Positions 44,520 to 53,062 of a stretch of DNA of 64,000 nucleotides are shown piece after piece. Source of the DNA: Duganella sp. CF458 (lineage in GTDB: Bacteria; Pseudomonadota; Gammaproteobacteria; Burkholderiales; Burkholderiaceae_D); the NCBI RefSeq assembly GCF_900113115.1, contig NZ_FOOF01000005.1, positions 248,001 through 312,000 of the forward strand, read 5' to 3'. A program made the position numbers and the translations under genes. The first letter of the stretch is position 1, and the number at the start of each line of letters is the position of its first letter. The notes beneath the pieces were generated by a model that saw nothing but the letters and a program-made list of their open reading frames with translations, ran no database searches and was not told the origin of the DNA.

Positions 44520-45782
44520 TCAGTGTTTCTGCTCGCCGATCAGGCTGAGCGAATCGTGCTGCCGCTGGTTGGCGCGATGCAATTGCTGGATCGCAAACAT
44601 CGAACCCGCCACGAACAGGCCGAACAGCACGATGATGGCGTTAATGCCCAAATGCATTTTCACCATCAGCGAATACATGGCCAGCATGGTCAGGATCGAC
44701 AGGTTTTCGTTGAAGTTCTGCACTGCAATCGAATGCCCTGCGCTCATCAGGACGTGGCCGCGGTGCTGCAGCAGCGCATTCATCGGCACCACGAAAAAGC
44801 CCGCCAGCAGCCCGACCAGGACCAGCAGCGGATACGCCAGCCGAACATCATGGACGAAGACCATGAGCATGACGACGATGCCCATGGCAATCCCCAGCGG
44901 AATTACCCGCAGCGAGTTGCGCAGCGTAATAAAGCGTGCCGAGAGGCCTGCGCCAAGCGCAACGCCGACAGCAAAGACGGCGATCGTGCTGGTTGCCTTA
45001 TCCAGCGGCATGCCCAGCGATTGCTTGGCCCACTCGAGGACGATGAATTGCAGGGTGGCGCCGGCGCCCCAGAACAGCGTGGTCACTGCCAGCGAGATCT
45101 GGCCCAGCTTGTCGCGCCAGAGGATGCCGCAGCAGTTGGCGAATTCGCTGATCAGGCGCAGTGGCGAATGCTCCTGGTGCGCGTAGCGCGCACCGGTATC
45201 GGGAATGCGCCAGTTGAACAAGGTCGCCAGCAGGTAGCAGATCATGACAACCACCAGCGCGGTCTCGCTGACCGTGTCGATACCGGTTGCAATGCCTGGC
45301 ATATCGAAGTTGTTCAGGGCCGCCGAAACCGGACCGCCCACCAGGGCGCCGCCGAGGGCGAAGCCGAGGATGACGGAGCTGACGGTCAAGCCCTCGATCC
45401 AGCCATTGGCCACCACCAGTTTTTCCGGCGGCAGCAGCTCGGTCAGGATGCCGTACTTGGCTGGCGAGTAGACCGCCGCGCCAAAGCCGACTACCGCGTA
45501 GGCGGCCAGCGGGTGCACGTTATAGAAGATCAGCGCGCAGCCGAAGATCTTGATCAGGTTGGAAATGAACATGACCCGGCCTTTAGGCAGGGCATCAGCG
45601 AAGGCACCTACAAATGCTGCCAACAGCACGTAAAACAGCACAAAAGTCAGCTTCAGCAGGGGAGTTACCCAGGCCGGAGCTTGCATGGACACCAGCAGGT
45701 CAATCGCTACGATGAGCAGAGCATTGTCTGCCAGCGACGAAAAGAACTGCGCGGCCATGATGGTATAAAAACCACGATTCAT
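44520..45782 (-). CDS. lplT: Lysophospholipid transporter LplT
   Basis: 420 residues, about 12 helices, MFS fold. It starts MNRGFYTIMAAQFFSSLADNA, the conserved LplT beginning, with YSPAKYGILTELLPPEKLV after helix 4 and FFVVPMNALLQHRGH later. LplT flips lysophospholipids across the inner membrane for re-acylation. In many genomes it is fused to or next to the acyltransferase/acyl-ACP synthetase (aas); here neither neighbour is such a gene. It diverges from alr. Confidence 0.95.
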   Translation of the reverse strand: MNRGFYTIMAAQFFSSLADNALLIVAIDLLVSMQAPAWVTPLLKLTFVLFYVLLAAFVGAFADALPKGRVMFISNLIKIFGCALIFYNVHPLAAYAVVGFGAAVYSPAKYGILTELLPPEKLVVANGWIEGLTVSSVILGFALGGALVGGPVSAALNNFDMPGIATGIDTVSETALVVVMICYLLATLFNWRIPDTGARYAHQEHSPLRLISEFANCCGILWRDKLGQISLAVTTLFWGAGATLQFIVLEWAKQSLGMPLDKATSTIAVFAVGVALGAGLSARFITLRNSLRVIPLGIAMGIVVMLMVFVHDVRLAYPLLVLVGLLAGFFVVPMNALLQHRGHVLMSAGHSIAVQNFNENLSILTMLAMYSLMVKMHLGINAIIVLFGLFVAGSMFAIQQLHRANQRQHDSLSLIGEQKH

Positions 45783-45907
45783 TCAGGACGCCCGATAATT
45801 ATCTCGGGATGCTTTATACCATGGAAAGGTTGGTTTCCAAAGATTTCACCCTGCATTCCGCTGGCACAAACGGTAAAATGCGCCATTCTTTTTCACCGGT
45901 TTTCGTC

Positions 45908-46996
45908 ATGCCAAGGCCAATCGTCGCGCACATTCATCTCGCTGCAATGCAGCATAACCTGCAGCGCGCGAAAGCCTGCGCGCCGGGCGCCAAGGCCTGG
46001 GGAGTAGTCAAGGCCAATGCTTACGGGCATGGGCTGGAGCGCGGCATGCGCGGTTTTGCCGCAGCAGACGGCCTGGCGCTGATCGAGCCGGACAATGCGC
46101 TGCGCCTGCGCGAACTGGGTTGGACCAAGCCGATCCTGCTTTTAGAGGGATGGTTCGACTGCGCCGACTTGCTGTCGATGGCAGAACATAGTATCGAGGG
46201 CGCCGTCCATTGCGTCGAGCAGCTTGAAATGCTGGAGCGCACGCCGCTGGCGCGCCCGGTCAATGTGCACCTGAAAATGAACACCGGCATGAACCGCCTC
46301 GGTTTCAAGCCGGCCGAATACGCTGCCGCCCACGCCCGCCTGCGCGCCATCCCGCACGTCGGCACCATCACCCTGATGACCCACTTCGCCAACGCCGACG
46401 AACTGCACCACCCATGCATGCCGCTGGCGGAGCAGGTGCGCCGCTTTAACCAGGGCACGGCCGGCCTGCCTGGACCGCGCAGCTTGTGCAATTCGGCCGG
46501 TATCCTGCATATGCCGGAACTGGGCGCCGGCCTGGCGACGGACTGGATCCGCCCCGGCATCATGCTGTACGGCGGCACCCCGGGCGGCAAGACTGCGGAA
46601 GAGTTCGGCCTGCAGCCGACCATGAACCTGTCCAGCGAATTGATCGGCGTACAGGAGATCGGCCCCGGCGACTACGTCGGCTACGGCAGCCGCTTCAAGG
46701 CCGAGCAAACCATGCGCATCGGCGTGGTGGCCTGCGGCTATGCCGATGGCTATCCGCGCCACGCGCCGGTCGACACCCCGATCCTGGTGGACGGCGTGCG
46801 CACCCGCCTGGTCGGCCGCGTGTCGATGGACATGCTGACGGTCGACCTGGGCAATGTGCCGGACGCCCGCGTCGGCAGCAAAGTCGTGTTGTGGGGCGAG
46901 GGCATGCCGATCGACGAAGTGGCAACCGCCGCCGGCACCATCGGCTATGAATTGATGTGCGCCCTGGCGCCGCGCGTGCACGTGGTCGAGGCTTAA
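45908..46996 (+). CDS. alr: Alanine racemase
   Basis: 362 residues from the ATG at 45908, giving the usual MPRPIVAHIHLAAMQHNL start; 33 open codons upstream are not used. PLP enzyme, fold type III. The PLP lysine lies in VVKANAYGHG (about residue 37). YGSRF carries the second catalytic tyrosine (about 260) and CGYADGYPR the phosphate-side region. It provides D-alanine for peptidoglycan. A TAAAAT box precedes the gene by about 30 bases. radA starts one base after its stop codon. Confidence 0.95.
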   Translation: MPRPIVAHIHLAAMQHNLQRAKACAPGAKAWGVVKANAYGHGLERGMRGFAAADGLALIEPDNALRLRELGWTKPILLLEGWFDCADLLSMAEHSIEGAVHCVEQLEMLERTPLARPVNVHLKMNTGMNRLGFKPAEYAAAHARLRAIPHVGTITLMTHFANADELHHPCMPLAEQVRRFNQGTAGLPGPRSLCNSAGILHMPELGAGLATDWIRPGIMLYGGTPGGKTAEEFGLQPTMNLSSELIGVQEIGPGDYVGYGSRFKAEQTMRIGVVACGYADGYPRHAPVDTPILVDGVRTRLVGRVSMDMLTVDLGNVPDARVGSKVVLWGEGMPIDEVATAAGTIGYELMCALAPRVHVVEA

Positions 46997-46997
46997 C

Positions 46998-48374
46998 ATG
47001 GCCAAGGCAAAGACCAATTACACCTGCAGCGAATGCGGCGGCATCAGCAGCAAGTGGACCGGCCAGTGTTCGTCCTGCCAGCAGTGGAACACCATGGTGG
47101 AAACCGTGATCGAAGCCGCCGGCGGCAACCGCTTCTCGCAGGCGCAGCACCAGTCGCTGGCGCAGACCGCGCCCGTGCTGTCGCTCGAGGACATCGAAGC
47201 GCTGGACGTGCCGCGCTTCGGCACCGGCATTGAGGAATTCGACCGCGTGCTGGGTGGCGGCCTGGTGGCGGGCGGCGTGGTGCTGATCGGCGGCGACCCC
47301 GGCATCGGCAAATCGACCCTGCTGCTGCAGGCGCTGGCCAATATGTCGAAGGTCAAGAGCGTGCTGTATGTCAGCGGCGAGGAATCCGGCGCCCAGATCG
47401 CGCTGCGCGCCAAGCGCCTGGCGGTCGATGCCAAGGACCTCAAGCTACAGGCCGAAATCCAGCTCGAGAAAATCCTCGGCACGCTGGCCGACCTGAAGCC
47501 GCAGGTGGCGGTGATCGATTCGATCCAGACCCTGTATTCGGATGCGCTGGCTTCGGCCCCCGGCTCGGTGGCGCAGGTGCGCGAATGCGCGGCCCAGCTG
47601 ACCCGGGTCGCCAAGACCAGCGGCACCACCATTATCCTGGTCGGCCACGTCACGAAAGAGGGCGCGCTGGCCGGCCCGCGCGTGCTGGAGCACATCGTGG
47701 ACTGCGTGCTGTATTTCGAAGGCGACAACCACTCCAGCTTCCGCCTGGTGCGCGCGATCAAGAACCGTTTTGGCGCAGTCAATGAGCTGGGCGTGTTCGC
47801 GATGACCGAGAAGGGCCTGAAAGGCGTCTCGAATCCTTCGGCGCTGTTCCTGTCCTCGCATGAAAACCAGGTGCCCGGTTCCTGCGTCATGGTGACGCAG
47901 GAGGGCACCCGCCCGCTGCTGGTCGAAGTACAGGCCCTGGTCGATACCAGCCATCTGCCCAACGCGCGCCGCCTCTCGGTCGGCCTGGAGCAGAACCGCC
48001 TGGCGATGCTGCTGGCGGTGCTGCACCGGCACGCCGGCATCGCTGCCTTCGACCAGGACGTGTTCATCAACGCGGTGGGCGGCGTGAAGATCACCGAACC
48101 GGCAGCCGACCTGGCCGTGCTGATGGCGATTAACTCCTCGATGCGCAACAAGGCGCTGCCGAACGGATTCGTGGTCTTTGGCGAAGTGGGCCTGGCCGGT
48201 GAAATCCGCCCGGCGCCGCGCGGCCAGGAACGCCTGCGTGAAGCGGCCAAGCTCGGTTTCTCGATTGCCATGATCCCCAAGGCCAACGCACCCAAGCAGC
48301 CCATTGAAGGAATGACCATCATCGCGGTCGAGCGCATCGACGACGCATTTAACCGCTTGCGCGAGCTCCAGTAA
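46998..48374 (+). CDS. radA: DNA repair protein RadA (Sms)
   Basis: 458 residues. An N-terminal C4 zinc finger (YTCSECGG...CSSCQQW, about 9-32), a RecA-like ATPase with GGDPGIGKSTLLLQA (about 95), a KNRFG signature (about 254) that separates RadA from RecA, and a C-terminal Lon-like domain (about 300-455). RadA drives branch migration in recombination repair. It is co-transcribed with alr, a common betaproteobacterial arrangement. Confidence 0.96.
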   Translation: MAKAKTNYTCSECGGISSKWTGQCSSCQQWNTMVETVIEAAGGNRFSQAQHQSLAQTAPVLSLEDIEALDVPRFGTGIEEFDRVLGGGLVAGGVVLIGGDPGIGKSTLLLQALANMSKVKSVLYVSGEESGAQIALRAKRLAVDAKDLKLQAEIQLEKILGTLADLKPQVAVIDSIQTLYSDALASAPGSVAQVRECAAQLTRVAKTSGTTIILVGHVTKEGALAGPRVLEHIVDCVLYFEGDNHSSFRLVRAIKNRFGAVNELGVFAMTEKGLKGVSNPSALFLSSHENQVPGSCVMVTQEGTRPLLVEVQALVDTSHLPNARRLSVGLEQNRLAMLLAVLHRHAGIAAFDQDVFINAVGGVKITEPAADLAVLMAINSSMRNKALPNGFVVFGEVGLAGEIRPAPRGQERLREAAKLGFSIAMIPKANAPKQPIEGMTIIAVERIDDAFNRLRELQ

Positions 48375-48440
48375 TATAGATTTTTACGAAATATTGGCTA
48401 CAATAACAAGCTCGATTCCAAACAGAAACCGGACAAGAAA

Positions 48441-48761
48441 TTGTTATTAGACTCAAGGCAAGGCGCCCGCAAGATCCTGCGCGTGCGGGCGATGATTGTG
48501 ATGGATGGCGGCGCGCCAATGGCCGCGCGTACCTTCGACCTCGGCCTGGCAGGCATTTCCCTGACCTCCGACAACAAGGTACAGGTCGGTGCCAATGGCC
48601 AGGTCGTGTTCGAGATGCTGGTCGATGGCAAGCCGCAAATCGTCAACACGCGTGGCAAAGTCAACAATTGCATCTTCAGCGGCGACGAATTCAAGATCGG
48701 TTTCACCTTCGCGCCGCTCGATAACGAAGCGGCCGGTGCAATAACCAAGTTCATGCGCTAA
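48441..48761 (+). CDS. Short single-domain PilZ protein
   Basis: 106 residues from a TTG at 48441, chosen because it keeps RKILRVR, the RxxxR half of the PilZ signature, near the N-terminus; no ATG gives it. The second half of the signature is DLGLAG, with Gly replacing the Ser of DxSxxG, so cyclic-di-GMP binding may be weakened. The remainder (VFEMLVDGKPQIVNTRGKV) forms the beta-barrel. A TACAAT at 48399-48404 may be its -10. The FliD-like gene starts 9 bases downstream, so the two are probably one operon. Confidence 0.75.
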   Translation: MLLDSRQGARKILRVRAMIVMDGGAPMAARTFDLGLAGISLTSDNKVQVGANGQVVFEMLVDGKPQIVNTRGKVNNCIFSGDEFKIGFTFAPLDNEAAGAITKFMR

Positions 48762-48770
48762 ACTGGCCAT

Positions 48771-50081
48771 ATGGACTATGTGAGCAGCTTGCTAAGCACA
48801 ATGTACGGGACTTCGCTGGGCTTGGGGAATGCCAGCGTCGTCGGCGCCCCATCGGAAGCCGTACTGGCCCGCGTCGAGCAGACGCTGGCGCCGCAGCGCA
48901 GTGCCGCTGCCAAGCTGAATGCCAGTATCAATCTCACCCAGGCGCGTTTCTCGGGCCTGGGACAGTTGCAATCCGCACTGTCGGTGTTCCAGGATATTGC
49001 AGAGAGCCTGGCAGGCAGCGGGCTCAGCACGCGTGGCAGCAGTTCGGCCGGCAGCGTGCTGGGCGTGACCACCAACGCCTCGGCAGCGATCGGCGCGCAC
49101 GAAGTCAAGGTCAGCCAGCTGGCCCAGCAGCAAATCCTCGTCAGCCCCGAAGTCCAGACCGCCGATACGCGGCTCGGTACCGGTGCGCCGACCGTGATCC
49201 GGATCGGCACGGGCGACAGCAGCAAGAGCATCACCATCGATAGCCGCAACAACAGCCTGCAGGGCATCGCCGATGCACTCAAGGAGGCGGGCTTCGACGC
49301 CAGCCTGGTGCGCTCCAGCACGGGCACCGCGCTGCAACTGCGCAGTGCCAGCGGCGAGGCGAACAAACTGAATATTACCGTTGCCGGCGACACCACGATC
49401 CGCAACCTGTTCAGCCAGGCGACCCAGACCCAGGCGGCGCAGGACGCCATCCTGACCGTGGACGGCAAGGCCATCAAGAGCGCCGATAACAATGTGGAGT
49501 CGGCCATCGCGGGCGTCACGCTCAACCTGACCGACAAAGGCGATGCGACCGTCACGATTGCGCGCGACAACAGCCAGATCGCGAAAAATGTGGACGCTTT
49601 CGTCAAAGGCTTCAATGCGCTGCAGGACCGCCTGGATACCTTGGGCAAAGGCGCGCTGCGCGGCAATCCCGCGCTGGGCCAGGTGCGCAACCAGCTGGAC
49701 CAGCTGGTGCGTTCGGCCGGCGGCAGCAGCGAGGCGCTTGCCAATGCCGGCCTGTCGATCGATAGCAATGGCCGTCTCAAGCTCGATAGTGGCGTATTGA
49801 ACGCCGCGATCACCGCCAATCCGGAAGCGGTGGCCAAAGTATTCACCAATGAGGGCAGGGGCCTTGCCGATGCCCTGGGTTCGCGCCTGGAAAGCCTGGG
49901 CGGCGAACGCAGCGTCGTGTCGCGCGCCTTGAGCCAGGCCGACCGCGAAGTGGACACCCTGCAAAGCCGCAAGTCCTCCATGGCGCAAATGCTGACGGTG
50001 CAGGCGCAGGCACTGGCGCGGCTCTATTCGCAGGATGAGCAACTGGGCGGCGCTTCGTCGCTGTTCGACATCCTGGCCTGA
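48771..50081 (+). CDS. FliD-like flagellar filament cap / hook-associated protein
   Basis: 436 residues, no signal peptide, as expected for flagellar export. The N-terminal part (VEQTLAPQRSAAAKLNASIN, ISLTQARFSGLGQLQSAL-type) matches the FliD_N pattern. The middle (about 100-250) is rich in Thr, Ser and Val. The C-terminal part (about 255-420) matches FliD_C (NVDAFVKGFNALQDRLDTLG, LANAGLSIDSNGRLKLD, VFTNEGRGLADALGSRLE). FliD caps the flagellar filament. It is isolated: no flagellin, FliS or other flagellar genes are nearby, only a PilZ gene upstream. It may be a second FliD or a derived protein; its C-terminus (LGGASSLFDILA) is unlike classical FliD. Confidence 0.75.
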   Translation: MDYVSSLLSTMYGTSLGLGNASVVGAPSEAVLARVEQTLAPQRSAAAKLNASINLTQARFSGLGQLQSALSVFQDIAESLAGSGLSTRGSSSAGSVLGVTTNASAAIGAHEVKVSQLAQQQILVSPEVQTADTRLGTGAPTVIRIGTGDSSKSITIDSRNNSLQGIADALKEAGFDASLVRSSTGTALQLRSASGEANKLNITVAGDTTIRNLFSQATQTQAAQDAILTVDGKAIKSADNNVESAIAGVTLNLTDKGDATVTIARDNSQIAKNVDAFVKGFNALQDRLDTLGKGALRGNPALGQVRNQLDQLVRSAGGSSEALANAGLSIDSNGRLKLDSGVLNAAITANPEAVAKVFTNEGRGLADALGSRLESLGGERSVVSRALSQADREVDTLQSRKSSMAQMLTVQAQALARLYSQDEQLGGASSLFDILA

Positions 50082-50159
50082 CCCCAATAAAACTGAAGGC
50101 CCCGTCACCAGAATCCGTAAGGATCTGCTGCGGAGCCTCGCTTCTGCAGAAGCGCAATG

Positions 50160-50276
50160 CTACTCGTGGTAGCGGTCGACCAAGCGATGATGTCCGCCGC
50201 GATATTCAGAGACCACTTCGAACGCGATTAACGCGATCATGGCGCCGAATATGCCCATGGTGAACAATACCCACAT
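50160..50276 (-). CDS. Candidate 38-residue single-helix membrane protein
   Basis: 38 codons plus TAG on the minus strand. Residues 1-22 (MWVLFTMGIFGAMIALIAFE) form one membrane helix and the rest is a charged, His/Arg-rich tail (EYRGGHHRLVDRYHE). This hydrophobic-then-charged layout is common in real small membrane proteins. The ribosome site is poor. The gap (50082-50371) has no other candidate. A dyad at 50310-50335 stands upstream. Without comparison to other genomes it stays unproven. Confidence 0.45.
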   Translation of the reverse strand: MWVLFTMGIFGAMIALIAFEVVSEYRGGHHRLVDRYHE

Positions 50277-50309
50277 AACAAATCAGCCGACGTTTCCGGG
50301 GGCTGCTCC

Positions 50310-50335
50310 CTAGAGTTGATACAACTAAACTCTAG
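50310..50335. repeat. Inverted repeat between sixA and the small membrane protein gene
   Basis: CTAGAGTT (50310-50317) and AACTCTAG (50328-50335) with a 10-base spacer. It lies 34 bases upstream of the small gene's start and downstream of the sixA stop. Operator or transcript-end hairpin; no T run. A second palindrome, CGCTTCTGCAGAAGCG, is at 50139-50154 just past the small gene's stop. Confidence 0.5.
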
Positions 50336-50371
50336 CATCCAATGTGGCAATTACAAGCCCAGCAGAAAGTT

Positions 50372-50839
50372 CTATTTCGTGACCAGGTCGGGTTGCATTA
50401 CCGCCTTGAGATAGAAACCCGATGGATCGTCCGCCTCGCGCTGTACGAACCACCAGACAGCGCCTTTTTTCATCTCCCAATCGCTATCGTCGCCTGTCAT
50501 CAGCAAGGCGGCGGCCTGGCCCAGCGTGGGCTGGTGGCCAACCACCAGCACCGCTTCCTTGGACGACGGCCAGTTGGCCGCTTTCAGGATGTCGCCGGCG
50601 TCGGCGCCCGGCGCCAGGTCGGGATGGATCTTGTATTTGCGGCCCAGCCCGGCGACGGTTTGCACCGTCCGCGTGGCCGGGCTGACCAGGATGCGGCAAT
50701 TTTCCGGCAGCACGGAATCGAGCCACTGGCCCATGCGGCGCGCCTGTTTATGCCCTTTGGGCGTCAGCGTGCGTTCCAGGTCGTCCAGCCCCGGCTGGGC
50801 TGGTTCGGCTTCGGCGTGGCGCCACAAGATCAGGTCCAT
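50372..50839 (-). CDS. sixA: Phosphohistidine phosphatase SixA
   Basis: 155 residues. A histidine-phosphatase fold with LILWRHAEAEP at the N-terminus (RHA motif with the catalytic His), SPATRTVQTVAG and the second His in VVGHQPTLG. SixA dephosphorylates histidine on signalling phosphotransfer proteins. It starts 21 bases after ppk1 on the same strand and is therefore likely part of the Pho regulon here. Confidence 0.93.
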   Translation of the reverse strand: MDLILWRHAEAEPAQPGLDDLERTLTPKGHKQARRMGQWLDSVLPENCRILVSPATRTVQTVAGLGRKYKIHPDLAPGADAGDILKAANWPSSKEAVLVVGHQPTLGQAAALLMTGDDSDWEMKKGAVWWFVQREADDPSGFYLKAVMQPDLVTK

Positions 50840-50860
50840 GCTTCCTCCCGTGACTGGGCT

Positions 50861-52927
50861 TCAATCCGCCGGCGCATCGGCCGGCGTACCGAGTAACGCC
50901 ATCAGGTGCTGTTGGGCGCTGTAGGCCTTTTGCTTGCCGCGTGCTTTGCGGCGCTGATAGTGGCCGTGCGAATCCAGCTCCCATGCGTTGGAGTTGTCCT
51001 TCAGGTAAGGCGTCAAACCTTCCGCAATCACCCGCCGTTTCAGGCCCCGGTCCAGCACCGGGAACGCCACTTCAATGCGGCGCAGCAGGTTGCGGTTCAT
51101 CCAGTCCGCGCTGGCCAGCATGACGTCGTGGGCCAGGTCGTTGCGGAAATAATAGATGCGGCTATGTTCAAGGAAGCGGCCGATGATGGAGCGCACCCGG
51201 ATATTCTCGGACAGCCCCGGCACGCCCGGCATCAGGGTGCAGGCGCCGCGCACGATCAGGTCGATCTTGACCCCGTCCTTCGAGGCGGCATACAACGCCC
51301 GGATTACCGGTTCATCGGTTAATGCATTGATTTTAGCGATAATCCGGCCCGGTCGCCCGGTTTTCGCTATTTTTGCCTCGTTCCTGATCGCCTTGATGAT
51401 CTGGTCCTGCAACGCGAACGGCGCCAGCCAGATATGGTTCATGCGCTGCGGCCTGGTCAGGCTGGTCAGGTGCATGAAGACTTCGTTGACGTCGCGCCCC
51501 AGTTGCGGCTCGCAGGTCAGGATGCCGAAGTCGGTATAGAACTTGGTCGTGGTCGGGTGGTAGTTGCCGGTGCCGAGGTGGGCGTAGTAGCCCAGTCCGC
51601 CTTCGTCGCGGCGGATCACCAGGGCGATCTTGGCGTGGGTTTTCAGGCCCACCACGCCATACACCACCTGGGCGCCGGCCTGCTCCAGCTTGTCGGCCCA
51701 ATTGATATTCGCTTCCTCGTCGAAGCGCGCCATCAGTTCCACCACCACCGTGACTTCCTTGCCGCTGCGCGCCGCTGCAATCAGCGCTTCCATCAGGTCG
51801 GAGTTCATGCCGGTGCGGTAGACGGTCTGCTTGATCGCTACCACCGCCGGGTCGAGCGCCGCGCTGCGGATGAAGTCGATCACCGTCTGGAAGCTTTGAT
51901 ACGGATGGTGCAGCAGGATGTCATGCTTGCGGATGGTGGCGAAGATGTCATTGTTGACGGTCTTGGCCTGCACGCCGGCGATGAAGGGCGGGAAGCGCAG
52001 CTCGGGGCGGCGTGCCTGTTCCACGATCTCGTTCAGGCGCACCATGTTTACCGGGCCGTCGACGCGGTACAGGCGGCTCTGGTCCAGGCTGAACTGGTCC
52101 AGCAGGAATTGCGACAGCTCGGGCGGGCAGTTCTTGGCCACCTCGATGCGCACCGAGCGGCCATAGGCGCGGCCTTGCAACTCGCCCTTCAGCGCCTGGC
52201 GCAGGTTTTTCACTTCATCTTCATCGACCCACAGGTCGGAGTCGCGGGTCACCCGGAACTGGGAATAGGCCATCACGTCGCGCCCGGCAAACAGCTCGGA
52301 AATATGGGCGTGGATGACCGAGGACAGCAGGCAGAACGACACGCCGCCTTCTTTGGACAGGTGGTCCGGCAAGCGGATCACGCGCGGCAGTACGCGCGGC
52401 GCCTTGACGATGGCGATGGCGGTGCCGCGCCCGAAGGCATCCTTGCCGCTCAGCGCAACGATGAAATTGAGGCTCTTGTTAACAACTTGCGGGAAAGGGT
52501 GGGCCGGGTCGAGGCCGATCGGGGTCAGCAAGGGACGCACTTCACGGTCGAAGTAATCCTTGACCCAGGCCCGCTGGGCTTCGTTGCGCTGGCTGTGGCG
52601 CACGATGTGGATGCCTTGGGCCTTCATTTCCGGCAGCACTGCCGTATTAAATATTTCGTACTGGCGCTTGACCAGTTCATGACATTCATGGCCGACCCGT
52701 TCCAGCGTGGCCGCCAGGGCAGGGTGGGCGGCCAGGTCGCCGTCGACGCTGGCGGCGGCCAGCAGGCTGGCCACCCTGACTTCAAAGAACTCGTCCAGGT
52801 TGCTGCTGACAATGCACAAGTAGCGCAAACGCTCGAGCACAGGGATGGTGGCGTCTTCCGCCTGGGCCATCACGCGGCGGTTGAACGCCAGCTGTGACAG
52901 CTCCCGATCTAGGAATGCTGTTTTCAT
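50861..52927 (-). CDS. ppk1: Polyphosphate kinase 1
   Basis: 688 residues from the ATG at 52927. It polymerises the terminal phosphate of ATP into polyphosphate. The N-terminal domain has FLDRELSQLAFNRRV and SSNLDEFFEVRVA. The two phospholipase D-like catalytic halves carry His431 (GLKTHAKIAL, the autophosphorylated His) and His588 (LEHSRIYYF). The C-terminal region is typical. A PhoB box and a -10 TACACT at 52940-52935 stand directly upstream; the -10 ends 7 bases before the ATG and there is no Shine-Dalgarno, so the transcript may be leaderless. No ppx is in the window. Confidence 0.96.
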   Translation of the reverse strand: MKTAFLDRELSQLAFNRRVMAQAEDATIPVLERLRYLCIVSSNLDEFFEVRVASLLAAASVDGDLAAHPALAATLERVGHECHELVKRQYEIFNTAVLPEMKAQGIHIVRHSQRNEAQRAWVKDYFDREVRPLLTPIGLDPAHPFPQVVNKSLNFIVALSGKDAFGRGTAIAIVKAPRVLPRVIRLPDHLSKEGGVSFCLLSSVIHAHISELFAGRDVMAYSQFRVTRDSDLWVDEDEVKNLRQALKGELQGRAYGRSVRIEVAKNCPPELSQFLLDQFSLDQSRLYRVDGPVNMVRLNEIVEQARRPELRFPPFIAGVQAKTVNNDIFATIRKHDILLHHPYQSFQTVIDFIRSAALDPAVVAIKQTVYRTGMNSDLMEALIAAARSGKEVTVVVELMARFDEEANINWADKLEQAGAQVVYGVVGLKTHAKIALVIRRDEGGLGYYAHLGTGNYHPTTTKFYTDFGILTCEPQLGRDVNEVFMHLTSLTRPQRMNHIWLAPFALQDQIIKAIRNEAKIAKTGRPGRIIAKINALTDEPVIRALYAASKDGVKIDLIVRGACTLMPGVPGLSENIRVRSIIGRFLEHSRIYYFRNDLAHDVMLASADWMNRNLLRRIEVAFPVLDRGLKRRVIAEGLTPYLKDNSNAWELDSHGHYQRRKARGKQKAYSAQQHLMALLGTPADAPAD

Positions 52928-52934
52928 AGCTATT

Positions 52935-52968
52935 AGTGTATTTTGGAAATATGACAAGTATGTGACAG
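52935..52968 (-). promoter_or_regulatory. PhoB box and -10 of ppk1
   Basis: On the minus strand CTGTCAC (52968-52962), ATAC, TTGTCAT (52957-52951), then a 10-base gap and TACACT (52940-52935). Two 7-base repeats at 11-base spacing with the -10 ten bases downstream is the canonical Pho promoter layout. Confidence 0.85.
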
Positions 52969-52989
52969 TGTCCTACAACTAATTTTTAC

Positions 52990-53023
52990 GTGTCATAAAG
53001 CTGTCATATTGACGTCATACACT
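52990..53023 (+). promoter_or_regulatory. PhoB box (three repeats) and -10 of the pst operon
   Basis: GTGTCAT (52990-52996), AAAG, CTGTCAT (53001-53007), ATTG, ACGTCAT (53012-53018). Taking the first two repeats, a 10-base gap leads to TACACT (53018-53023), the same -10 as ppk1. The third repeat overlaps the -10 region. Confidence 0.88.
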
Positions 53024-53062
53024 GCGCAGCATTCAACCCAACCCCTGAAAAGGACCTTTGAT

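Noticed and set aside
51434..52897. 487-codon open frame on the plus strand opposite ppk1
   Set aside because: Antisense shadow; ppk1 catalytic histidines and domain order are clear on the other strand.
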